Assembly (NCBI GenBank): GCA_028282295.1
Contig: JANQIE010000185.1
Location: 1 to 41,782, forward strand
DNA: 41,782 nucleotides
Reading direction: 5' to 3'
DNA from: Desulfobacterales bacterium
Lineage (GTDB): Bacteria; Desulfobacterota; Desulfobacteria; Desulfobacterales; JANQIE01
A model generated the notes under the pieces. The model was not told the DNA's origin. It did no database searches and was given only the letters and a program-made list of their open reading frames with translations. The stretch's first letter is position 1, and every line of letters starts with the position of its first letter. The translations under genes were made by a program, and so were the position numbers. Below are positions 24,569 through 33,600 of this stretch, piece after piece.

Positions 24569-25265
24569 TAATCGAGGCGATTTTGACCGGACCGATACCT
24601 TTCAAGGAGACTTCACGCACCGGCAGTTCCTTCCAGTACGGCGGCACGTTGCATTGCTCGCCCGGCTCGTCATCATTGCGGAACAAATCCTCAAGCGTGT
24701 AATAACGCCAAGGCGTTGCCGGTAAAATGATCGACGCATAATTGGGATCTTCAATCTTCAGATTGGCGCACCGTGAGGCCAAATTGACCGGCCCGCCGAA
24801 GACCGTACAATTATAACGCAACGGTGTTCCCACATAGCCGACCGTTACAAGCCCGCTGGCAATTCCCATATGGGGATGGAACCCAAGCACGTCACGCTCG
24901 GCAAACCAGCGCGCGGCGCGTAGCGCCTCCAGAAAATGATCCTCGGATCCAAATTCATTGGAAAAGACGATCATAATCTGATCGCCGATATACTTATCGA
25001 CGATACACGGAATCCCTTTGAGGGCCTCATTTGTAATCCACGTGAAGAAACGATTGACATAGATAAGGGTGGCGGTCGGAGAAAGGTCCAACGTCTTTTG
25101 CGAGAAAAGCGAAATATCGGCAAACAAAATGGTCGCCTCTATTTCCCTGCCTTTGACCGGATATTTGGCGCCCAGGCCGTCATCCAGTTCGGCATCCACC
25201 GACAATTCTTTGGTTATTAAAAAATCTTCCAGGGACCTGTAAAATATCCTTTGTTTGGCTGACAA
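24429..25265 (-). CDS. Class III adenylate/guanylate cyclase domain protein
   Basis: The 278-residue soluble protein is essentially one class III cyclase domain (about 40-205) plus a C-terminal extension of 70 residues. Visible active-site parts: metal Asp50 in ATILFADIS, DKYIGDQIM with Lys91 and Asp95, and Asn161 plus Arg165 in GGPVNLASR. The position that is normally Asp in IGDxVN, which reads the adenine base, is Gly158 here, so the substrate cannot be told and activity could be altered. No sensor domain is attached. The start appears to be TTG at 25265, with GAGGTGA just upstream; no ATG exists near the N-terminus. It stands alone on the minus strand. Confidence 0.85.
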   Translation of the reverse strand: MSAKQRIFYRSLEDFLITKELSVDAELDDGLGAKYPVKGREIEATILFADISLFSQKTLDLSPTATLIYVNRFFTWITNEALKGIPCIVDKYIGDQIMIVFSNEFGSEDHFLEALRAARWFAERDVLGFHPHMGIASGLVTVGYVGTPLRYNCTVFGGPVNLASRCANLKIEDPNYASIILPATPWRYYTLEDLFRNDDEPGEQCNVPPYWKELPVREVSLKGIGPVKIASIIKVQGHEFAYQVDKERALFLADQTRHEADEDLRILLNEGRYKPISK

Positions 25266-25594
25266 AACTCACCTCAATGCATCCTGTCATTGTGTCGGGC
25301 AGGAGGCGCAACCTGATGCAAATCGAATAAAACTGGAAGTGCTAAACCTGAATCATATTTATAATTCGGTTTAATCGCAATGTTGCTTTAGAACTATTTT
25401 GTACGGCAAGAACAAGATCACACAATCGAAATGGAGGAACAAGTGTGAAAGATTCATATCTGTTCCTTTCAATTTGCCACACTAAGCTTTTATGCAAGGT
25501 TGGGTCAAGTTTTTTATGCCGGGCGCATCTTTATGGCACCGGCAGTATCGACCGGATTTAATTTTGCGGTCGTTTTTAAAATGGCAAAAGGATG
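25266..25594. other. Intergenic region upstream of the cyclase
   Basis: The stretch should hold the cyclase promoter (minus strand); none is clear. On the plus strand GGAGG (25433-25437) lies seven bases before a GTG opening a 38-codon frame (25445-25561). Just at its end, GACCG and CGGTC flank an AT-rich loop followed by TTTTT, a weak terminator-like structure in the plus direction. Confidence 0.4.
25445..25561 (+). CDS. Doubtful 38-residue ORF with strong ribosome site
   Basis: The frame opens with GTG seven bases after GGAGG and starts with KDSYLFLSICHTKLLCKVGS. It ends inside a weak hairpin followed by a T tract. No homology is recognised. Listed only because the ribosome site and the following terminator-like structure fit a short transcript; chance is quite possible. 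Confidence 0.2.
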   Translation: MKDSYLFLSICHTKLLCKVGSSFLCRAHLYGTGSIDRI

Positions 25595-26248
25595 TTATTT
25601 GGTCAGGATCGCATCCAATCGATCCAGATCCTTGATGACGGTTAATTTACCGCCACCGTCTTCGATCCGTAAACGCAGTTTCTCGATGCGCTCGTAATAT
25701 TTACGGGGATCGATATTGTCCTTGTTCAACTTAATAACGTTCAGCGCCAACACGTTGTATCCCGGCATCTTAAACGGTATTTTTTCACGAACATGGCCCT
25801 TGGGCAGATCCTGGACCAGATCCGAAAAAATAAGAATGTGTTTTTTGCCGGCATCGTGTTCGTCCAAGTAATCGATTGCCTGCAAAATACCGCCGTCGAT
25901 ATCCGTGAACGAACTGCTTTTGGCCGTTCGCATGAATTCGTCGATATTTTTGCGGAATTGGCGTTTCTGGCGTACCGTCATTGACGGGCGGCGATCAAAG
26001 GTTGTTTTGGCGATTATATCCTTTTCGCTGAAGCTACCGCTGTCGATCCGCGCCACCGCCAGGTAGTCACCGGGATTGAGTGTGCCGAGCAAGTAGTTGA
26101 TGATCGCTTCGGATTGCTTGAGCTCTTTCTTATATGTTCCAGAGCTGTCGAGCAGCATGAACACTCCGCGTGAATGACTCGACGTGTCCGGGCAGCCCCA
26201 AATCAGCAGCACACCAACAAGTAGTAGCGAGCCGATCAACCGCTTCAT
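25595..26248 (-). CDS. VWA-domain lipoprotein
   Basis: The 217-residue protein has a lipoprotein-type signal (MKRLIGSLLLVGVLLIWGC; acylation expected at Cys19) followed by a von Willebrand A-like domain. DSSGT (34-38) gives a DxSxT metal site (MIDAS), SFTDIDGGILQAIDYL and HILIFSDLVQDL provide the further loop residues. It is probably anchored on the outer side of a membrane. Its start overlaps the stop of the preceding membrane-protein gene (ATGA), with GGAGGAG as ribosome site, so the two are co-translated and likely form a complex. Function unknown. Confidence 0.8.
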   Translation of the reverse strand: MKRLIGSLLLVGVLLIWGCPDTSSHSRGVFMLLDSSGTYKKELKQSEAIINYLLGTLNPGDYLAVARIDSGSFSEKDIIAKTTFDRRPSMTVRQKRQFRKNIDEFMRTAKSSSFTDIDGGILQAIDYLDEHDAGKKHILIFSDLVQDLPKGHVREKIPFKMPGYNVLALNVIKLNKDNIDPRKYYERIEKLRLRIEDGGGKLTVIKDLDRLDAILTK

Positions 26249-27705
26249 CGCGTCTCCTCCTCCACGGCAACGCCAACGTCCACAGTCGCCGGCTCAACGC
26301 CGTCGGCTGCTTTTTCACGCCTGCGCATGCGAATTTTGTTTTCAACATACAACGTGGGAAAAATAATGCAGTCATACAGGTTCACAGTCAATTCACCCAG
26401 ATAATGAATGATGTTGCCTACCAGCCGCAACAAAAAAGCCAGCCCTCTGAGCGCCATCGACACGATAACACCCAACACCGTGCGGGTTGAGTGGACGAAT
26501 GACTCAAGCGGTATGGCAACAAATGTCAGCGCAAACGGCAAAATAAAGCCCATGGTCATCTGCCCGACCATGGGAATCCAACTGTTGGCGGTGGTTTCGA
26601 CTTCAGAGCCGCTGAGCGATTGTCGCAGGGCTTGAATTTCGCCGGCAATATGATCGCGCATGAACGCCAGGGAAGATTCGATCAGCGCCAGGACCAGCAA
26701 GATGGTAAAGGATATCCAGATCATCCGATGGCGCATGCGATCGTCCATCTGGCCGATAATCGGAAACAGATGGGTAATACGCAACGATTCCATCAAATAA
26801 AAGCCCATGGCGACCTCGACCAAAATTATCACCAGAGCCGCCACATTGGCGGTCTTGAAATTGCCGATATAACTGCCGCCGCCCACCATTTCAGACATGG
26901 GCAGGGCGATCAGATTGAAATTGATGATCGCACCGCCCACAGCGATCAACAACACAAAGGCCGAGATAAAAAACTGCGTCAGGGATGATGAGGTGAGACT
27001 CCGTTCGGCTTTATCCGTTCGGGCCCGAATCTCCTCGTACTCGGTCATACGGGTATCGATAATACGCGATCTTTCCTGGAGCCGATTGAACTTTTTCCCC
27101 ATATTGTCCAAGGTTTGGTTCAGCTTGCGCCACGCCGGCATCATGCGGTTCAACACACCATGGCGTTCGGCGGAAACCTTGCGGAATTCTTCCATGGTGT
27201 GTTTGAACTGATGTTCGGTGGTTTTGTGAATTTCAGCGAGGATATTAGCCACCGAGGAATCACTGTCCGACGGAATCTTGGCCACCGCTTCAATGGCCCG
27301 AATCCAGACCGGCGATGGCGGCGGCAATTCAGCGCTTTTGTGATAATCTTCCTCAACCCTTGCGAGCTGGTCGGCCATGGAGCGTTGCAGAACCGGAAAG
27401 TTACTTAGATCCCGTTTAATTACGGCATCAACCCGTTGGAACTCGCGTTCGATGATCCGTTCCGCTGATTCAAGGCCCGATGAAAACAGAACCTCGCGAT
27501 TGCGCATCGTCACCTTTTTTTCGGCCAGCAGTGTTGATCGCGCCATGAGACGCAACGCATTGTGCATCACCCGGCCCAGCGATTTGATCGCATGATGCGC
27601 CGGTGTTCGCGCCAGATAAAGCAAGACTACACCAATACATAAAAATGGTATGACATGTGCCAACGACACATTTTCCAAGCGCAGCATTAAATCTGAAATA
27701 GTCAT
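26245..27705 (-). CDS. Membrane protein with long coiled coil, partner of a VWA lipoprotein
   Basis: The 486-residue protein has one membrane helix near the N-terminus (VIPFLCIGVVLLYLA), a long charged and helical segment (about 55-240) that should form a coiled coil, and then about four to five membrane helices (for example FFISAFVLLIAVGGAI, VAALVIILVEVAMGFYL, MIWISFTILLVLALIESS, MTMGFILPFALTFVAIPL) followed by an amphipathic region and a charged C-terminal tail. I recognise no family. GGAGG seven bases before the ATG gives a clear start. Because of the ATGA overlap the VWA lipoprotein is its probable partner. Confidence 0.7.
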   Translation of the reverse strand: MTISDLMLRLENVSLAHVIPFLCIGVVLLYLARTPAHHAIKSLGRVMHNALRLMARSTLLAEKKVTMRNREVLFSSGLESAERIIEREFQRVDAVIKRDLSNFPVLQRSMADQLARVEEDYHKSAELPPPSPVWIRAIEAVAKIPSDSDSSVANILAEIHKTTEHQFKHTMEEFRKVSAERHGVLNRMMPAWRKLNQTLDNMGKKFNRLQERSRIIDTRMTEYEEIRARTDKAERSLTSSSLTQFFISAFVLLIAVGGAIINFNLIALPMSEMVGGGSYIGNFKTANVAALVIILVEVAMGFYLMESLRITHLFPIIGQMDDRMRHRMIWISFTILLVLALIESSLAFMRDHIAGEIQALRQSLSGSEVETTANSWIPMVGQMTMGFILPFALTFVAIPLESFVHSTRTVLGVIVSMALRGLAFLLRLVGNIIHYLGELTVNLYDCIIFPTLYVENKIRMRRREKAADGVEPATVDVGVAVEEETR

Positions 27706-28150
27706 ATCCGCCTCCTCGGCTAATACGATGAAAAGGGCAATTCGATACGAAGCAATGGAATCATATGGAGAAGCAAACCTTGCGTCAACTGCGTATCATA
27801 AAATACACACCCCAAGGATACTTAAACACATTTTGAGGGCAAAAACCCGACACCTCACCGCCCGCAACGGATTGAATCGATTCGGCGTATTTGCCGTGAT
27901 TCTGCAGGGTCAACCATTTGTTGTGACCATCGAAACCATCCATCGAATCTGCATGAAAAATTTTGCAAGAGCGGTGCCAGCGCAATTTGGATCGAACCCA
28001 CCACGAATTGCCCGGTGAAACCGACAACCTTTCGGATTCATTGGGATATTGAAACACTCCCCCAAAAAAAGCCCGGTGCAACCGGGCGTTTTTCAATCCG
28101 TATTTTTTTTTATGCCAAGCAACACCCAAATGTATGCAACGCGTATGGGG
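27706..28150. other. Intergenic region
   Basis: No gene is seen; possible frames lack ribosome sites and family motifs. The right part holds the terminator of the aminotransferase gene (28064-28093). The left part should contain the promoter of the membrane-protein/VWA pair; none is clear. Confidence 0.5.
28064..28093 (-). terminator. Intrinsic terminator of the manC-aminotransferase operon
   Basis: A perfect 7-bp GC-rich stem, GCCCGGT/ACCGGGC, around three bases, with seven T on the minus-strand exit and five T on the plus-strand exit. It lies about 60 bases beyond the stop at 28151. Confidence 0.9.
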
Positions 28151-29287
28151 CTACCCTTCAATAAAGGCTCGGATACAATCGACAACAAAGGTTTGCTGTG
28201 ACACGGTGAGTTCCGGATAGATGGGCAGGGCCAACGTTTGCCGGGCAGCAGCCTCGGACACCGGGAAATCGCCCTGGCGGTACCCCAAATCGGCAAAGCA
28301 CGCCTGCAGGTGCAACGGGACAGGATAATAGATCTCGGTACCCACTCCGGCTGCGGTTAAATACTGCCGCAACTCGTCCCGGCGCGTCTGCACACGAATG
28401 ACAAACTGATTGTAGATATGCCGGTTCTGAGTCGTCTGCGGCAATGTGACGGCCTCGTTCAAACCGGCCTCGGTAAACAGTTGGTGGTATCGGGCGGCAT
28501 TGGTTTGACGCATGTTGGTCCAGGTGTCCAAATGGGTCAGCTTGACATCCACGATGGCGGCCTGCAGGGCATCCAAGCGAAAATTCCCCCCAACCAGGTG
28601 ATGGTAGTATTTGGGCTCCGCGCCATGGTTGCGAAGAACTTTCAATTTTTGATGGTCGGTTTCGTTTTGCACGGTTACGATCCCACCGTCACCAAACGCC
28701 CCCAAATTTTTGGACGGAAAAAAGGAGAAACACCCATAGGCCCCCATGGATCCGGCGCGTCGCCCCCGGTATTCGGCGCCGATAGCCTGGGCCGCGTCCT
28801 CGATAACGGTCAACCGGTATTGTGCCGCTAAATCCAAAATCGGCTGCATGTCACAGCACTGACCGTATAAATGCACCGGGATAATGGCTTTGACCTTACG
28901 TTGTTCTTCATCACTTAGCGCTTCGACACACTGACGCAACCGTTGCGGAGAAAGATTGTACGAATCCGGTTCAATATCGACAAACAGCGGCCGCGCCCCC
29001 AGGCGCACGATGGCCCCGGCCGTGGCGAAAAAGGTATACGGGGTGGTAATCACGGCGTCGCCGGCTTTTACGCCGGCGGCCATCAGCGCAATAATCAAGG
29101 CATCCGAGCCCGACGAAACACCCAACGCATGGTTGCACTGACAATAAGCGGCAATGTGGTGTTCCAACCGCTCCACATGGGGGCCCAGGATAAAATATTG
29201 ACTGTCATAGATGTCACGGGTAACGGCCAGAACATCTTCTTTGATTTGCCGATACTGTTGTTTTAAATCAAGCAGGGGGACTTTCAT
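28151..29287 (-). CDS. DegT/DnrJ/EryC1/StrS-family sugar aminotransferase
   Basis: The 378-residue PLP enzyme begins MKVPLLDLKQQYRQIKED, the usual start of this family. It shows LGVSSGSDALIIAL for cofactor phosphate binding, IEDAAQAIGA (Asp164 toward the pyridine nitrogen) and SFFPSKNLGAFGDGG with the probable PLP Lys193. It should transfer an amino group to a keto-sugar nucleotide, giving an amino sugar for surface polysaccharide (FdtB/WecE/DesV type); the substrate cannot be told. AGGA six bases before the ATG at 29287 supports this start. Seven bases separate it from the manC-like gene; the two are one operon ending in a strong terminator. Confidence 0.92.
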   Translation of the reverse strand: MKVPLLDLKQQYRQIKEDVLAVTRDIYDSQYFILGPHVERLEHHIAAYCQCNHALGVSSGSDALIIALMAAGVKAGDAVITTPYTFFATAGAIVRLGARPLFVDIEPDSYNLSPQRLRQCVEALSDEEQRKVKAIIPVHLYGQCCDMQPILDLAAQYRLTVIEDAAQAIGAEYRGRRAGSMGAYGCFSFFPSKNLGAFGDGGIVTVQNETDHQKLKVLRNHGAEPKYYHHLVGGNFRLDALQAAIVDVKLTHLDTWTNMRQTNAARYHQLFTEAGLNEAVTLPQTTQNRHIYNQFVIRVQTRRDELRQYLTAAGVGTEIYYPVPLHLQACFADLGYRQGDFPVSEAAARQTLALPIYPELTVSQQTFVVDCIRAFIEG

Positions 29288-29294
29288 CGTCATC

Positions 29295-30668
29295 CTATTC
29301 CGTATGTCCATTACTATCAATCTGGCTGCGAATCAGCACGATTTTATTTTGTCCGTCATTGGCTATAGTTGCAGACGCCTCGGTTTTTAACGCAAAGGCA
29401 TCGCCTTTGTATAGAAATCTTTTTTCATCCCCTTGCAATAACGTCGCTACCCCGGCCAGAACCAGGTGCTGAGTTAAAGAGGTCTTTTTGGCCGGCAGTT
29501 CAAACTGCGCGCGCGGATAGACGGTCAAGCGGTCGACCCGGTAGCCGTCCTTGTGCTCCAGTTCGGTGACACTGCCCCAGGGGTGGTAAACAGTTTTATG
29601 TTCGTGGTATTCCAGGCGCCCCTTTTCCTTGAGTTTACGTACAATCGCCTTGACATCCCGGCTGTTGTCCATATCGGAAACAAACACGGAATCGGGCGTC
29701 TCGACAATCACGAGGTTGCGCAAATGATTGGTGGCGATGAGCCGTCGGCCCATGATAAAGCAGTGGTGCGTGTCTTCGGCGATTACATCCCCGTCGATCA
29801 CATTGGCGGCCTGGTCTTTCGGTAAAAAATCGTATAAGGATTTCCACGAGCCAATATCACTCCAACCAAAATCCGACGGCAGGACCACCCCCTTGTCGGT
29901 TTTTTCCATGATGGCATAGTCGATGGAAATATCTTCCAGGCGTTGGTAAGCCTCGGCGCTCAAGGGCTCGCCGGCCTCGATAAGCTGAGTCATGTCGGCC
30001 AGCAAACCGGGTTGCAAGCGAGCAAATTCCTCGCGCATCACCGAGGCACTAAACGCAAACATGCCACTGTTCCAGAAGTAATTGCCGGCCTCCAGATATT
30101 GCCGGGCCGTGGGCAGATCGGGCTTTTCTACAAAACGTTTGATCGACAACGCACCTTGGGCGACTTTCTTGTCACCTTCAATGTAGCCGTAACCGGTTTC
30201 GGGATAATCCGGGGTGATGCCGAACGTCACAATATGACCTTGCGCCGCCAATTGCAAAGCTGCCGTGAGCTTGGTGTGAAACATCTTGATATCCCGAATG
30301 ACGTGATCGGCAGGGAAAATACACAAAACGGCGTCTTCCCGGGATTTCATAATGTCGAACAACGCCAGCAGAATTGCCGGCGCCGTATTGCGTCCACTCG
30401 GCTCACAAATAATTTTGCCGTCAGCCGGCACACCGATCTCGGCCATGTGCCGCCCGATCTCATGATGATGCTCCTTGCCGCAGACCACACGGATGCGGTC
30501 CGGATCGAGAATCGGGCTCAAGCGCTTGATGGTCCGCTGGACCAATGAGTCATCGCCGATAAAATTGACCAACTGCTTGGGGTACAATTCGCGCGAAACC
30601 GGCCACAAGCGGGTTCCGGAACCGCCCGCCAACAAGACGGCATACGCATTTAAATTATTTTCAGCCAT
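29295..30668 (-). CDS. manC: Mannose-1-phosphate guanylyltransferase, ManC/AlgA-type with degenerate isomerase domain
   Basis: The 457-residue protein has a nucleotidyltransferase domain with GGSGTRLWPVSRELYPKQL (15-33), FPADHVI, FVEKPD, NYFWNSGMF and FGWSDIGSW, all typical of GDP-mannose pyrophosphorylase. The C-terminal cupin domain begins normally (HPWGSVTELEHKDGYRVDRL) but the metal-binding segment that usually reads HHHRxEH is here KKTSLTQH, so phosphomannose isomerase activity is unlikely. It should make GDP-mannose for polysaccharide or glycan synthesis; mannose-6-phosphate would have to come from another isomerase. The start at 30668 follows GAGG and overlaps the last codons of dnaE by eight bases, an unusual coupling. 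Confidence 0.92.
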   Translation of the reverse strand: MAENNLNAYAVLLAGGSGTRLWPVSRELYPKQLVNFIGDDSLVQRTIKRLSPILDPDRIRVVCGKEHHHEIGRHMAEIGVPADGKIICEPSGRNTAPAILLALFDIMKSREDAVLCIFPADHVIRDIKMFHTKLTAALQLAAQGHIVTFGITPDYPETGYGYIEGDKKVAQGALSIKRFVEKPDLPTARQYLEAGNYFWNSGMFAFSASVMREEFARLQPGLLADMTQLIEAGEPLSAEAYQRLEDISIDYAIMEKTDKGVVLPSDFGWSDIGSWKSLYDFLPKDQAANVIDGDVIAEDTHHCFIMGRRLIATNHLRNLVIVETPDSVFVSDMDNSRDVKAIVRKLKEKGRLEYHEHKTVYHPWGSVTELEHKDGYRVDRLTVYPRAQFELPAKKTSLTQHLVLAGVATLLQGDEKRFLYKGDAFALKTEASATIANDGQNKIVLIRSQIDSNGHTE

Positions 30669-33600
30669 GGGCTTTTTTTCCTCGCCATCGATTTTTGTCG
30701 TTGCGGTTATTGCTGAGGTTGATGGGGCGGCAGACGGTTTCGACGCTCTTAGTGCCGAGCAATGCATTGACTTCGCGCGTCAGCGCCGGGCCGGCCTGCG
30801 CGGTGAGATTTTCCGGCAATGCCACAATCGTTTCGGTCTTGCCGGCATCCCGCAAGTGCAAAAAGACCCGGCAGGTGCCGGGATGGCGGCCCACTGTGTC
30901 GCGCAGTTTTTCCAGCAGCGGCCGGTCGGCGCCGGCAAGATCGACAAAGATCAACATATTGGCGGCCCAGGTTTCCTCGGCCTGTTCAATGGGAATGATG
31001 GCATCGGCGATAACCTTGACCGAATTTTCTTCCTTCTGGGCTTGCCCCTGGATCAAAACGGCCTTGTCGTCGATCAGCAGTTCATGGGTATCATTGTATG
31101 TGTTGGGAAAAACGATTACCTCCACCGTCCCTTGCATGTCTTCGATGGCAACGAAAGCCATCATATCACCCTTTTTAGTTCGCAGGGTGCGCATGCTGCT
31201 GATGATCCCGCCGATACGAATCTGGGCGCCGTCCTTGACCTCCAAAATGGTCGTGCTGGTGGCATTGGTGTATTTCGCAATAATCTTCTCAAACCGCTCC
31301 AGCGGGTGGCCGCTCAAAAAAAAGCCGAGCGACTCCTTCTCATACGCCAAACGCTGCTTTTCCTCCCATTCGGCGATCTGCGGTATGGACGGCTGGTTGA
31401 TCGAGGGCTTGCCGGTTTTGACGACATCGAACAGGCTCATTTGCGGGTCGGCTTTTTCACGCTGAATCCGCTGGCCATATTCGACCGCCTCGTCGATGGC
31501 CGCAAACATACGGCTGCGTTGTTCGCCGGTCGAATCAAAAGCCCCGCACTTAATCAGGCTCTCTAAAACCCGCTTGTTGATTTTCTTTAAATCGACCCGC
31601 TCGCAAAAATCGAACAGCGAGGCAAAGGCGCCTTCCTCACGGGCCTCGATGATTCCGGTGATCGGCCCTTCGCCGACATTCTTGACCGCCACCATGCCGA
31701 ACCGAATCTTGCCGTCCTCCACCGAAAACTCGATTCCGCTCGCATTGATGTCCGGCGGCAAAATATCGATTTGATGGGTCTTACATTCGGCGATGTACTT
31801 GACCACTCCGTCGATGGACTGCATTTCACTGGTTAGCAGAGCAGCCATGAATTCAACCGGGAAATGGGCCTTGAGATAGGCGGTCTGAAACGCAATCAGG
31901 GCGTAGGCCGCACTATGTGATTTATTGAATCCGTAGCCGCCGAACTTTTCCATCAAATCGAAAATCTGAACAGCCTTGTCCTTGGGAATATTATTTGCCA
32001 CGGCACCGCTGACAAATCGTTCGCGATGCTCGGCCATGATTTCGACAATCTTCTTCCCCATGGCCTTGCGCAGGCCGTCGGCTTCGGCCATGGAATAATT
32101 GGCCAGGTCACCGGCGATTTTCATAACCTGTTCCTGATACACAATAACGCCATAGGTGTCATTCAGAAGCGGTTCGAGCTGCGGGACCAAATATTCGACT
32201 TTCTTGCGGCCATGTTTGCGTTCCACAAAATCGTCCACCATCCCGCTGTCGAGCGGTCCCGGCCGATACAACGCCACCAGGGCGATCACGTCGTCAAAGC
32301 AGGCCGGCTTCATGCGCACCAGCAGGTCTTTCATCCCCGAACTTTCCAGCTGAAACACCCCGGTGGTGTCGCCGGCCGACAGCAGGTCGTAGGTGGCTTG
32401 ATCGTCAAAATCGAGCGCCAGCAAATCGGGCGGGGTTTTACCCTGCTGGGCAATGAGCTTGATCGCACTGTCGATAACCGTCAGATTGCGCAGGCCTAGA
32501 AAATCGAATTTGACCAACCCGATCTGCTCCACCCGCTTCATATCCAGTTGGGTAACAACTTCCCCTTTTTTACCCCGATACAACGGCAGGTAATTCACCA
32601 GGGGCTTGTCGCCGATCACCACACCGGCGGCATGGGTGGACGCGTGTCGTGGCAACCCTTCCAGGACACGGCAAATATTGATCAAATCATCGATTTCAGG
32701 CCGTTCCCCGGCCAGTTCCAGAATTTTGGGCTCCTGTTTGAGGGCGTCGTCCAAACTGATGTTCAACACGTCCGGCACCATTTTGGCCAGGGCATCGACC
32801 TCCTTGAGCGGTATATCCAAAGCGCGCCCCACATCCCGGATCACGGCGCGGGTCTTCAATTTTCCGTAGGTGATGATCTGGGCCACATAGTCGCCCCCGC
32901 CGTACTTATCGACGACGTATTTAAACACCTTTTCCCGGCCATTGATGCAAAAGTCGACATCGATATCCGGCATGCTGATACGGGCCGGATTTAAAAAGCG
33001 CTCAAAGATCAAACCGTGTTCAATCGGGTCCAGATCCGTGATCCCCAGCGAGTAGGCCACAATGCTGCCCGCAGCCGACCCGCGGCCGGGGCCGACCGGC
33101 ACATTGTTCTGCTTGCCGTAGCGAATAAAGTCGGCCACGATCAAAAAGTAGCCCGGAAACTCCATATCCTTGATAGTCTTGATTTCATACTCGAGCCGCT
33201 CAAGATAAATCTTCTCGTCTGCATCCGGATTGTGCCGTTTGATCGCTTCAAAGCGTTGTTTAAAACCGGCGCGTACTTCGCGGTCAAATATCTCATCGAC
33301 CGAGGCGCCGCTGGCATCTTCAAACTTGGGGAAGTGATAGGTGTTGAAATCGAACTCGACCTCGCAACGTCCGGCGATATCGACCGTGTTAGCCAGGGCG
33401 TCGGGGTAGTCCTTGAAGTAGGCGTGCATTTCATCCTTGGACTTGAAATAAAGCTGATCCGTACCGAATTTAAAACGGTCCGTATCGTGGATCGTTTTGC
33501 CGGTCTGAATGCAAAGCAGCACACCGTGTGCGCGGACATCGTTTTTATCCAGATAATGACAGTCGTTGGTCGCGACCAGGGGGATCGACAGTCGTTGGCT

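Noticed and set aside
30475-31566. Plus-strand frame of 363 codons opposite manC and dnaE
   Set aside because: Antisense of two recognised genes; no motifs and no ribosome site.
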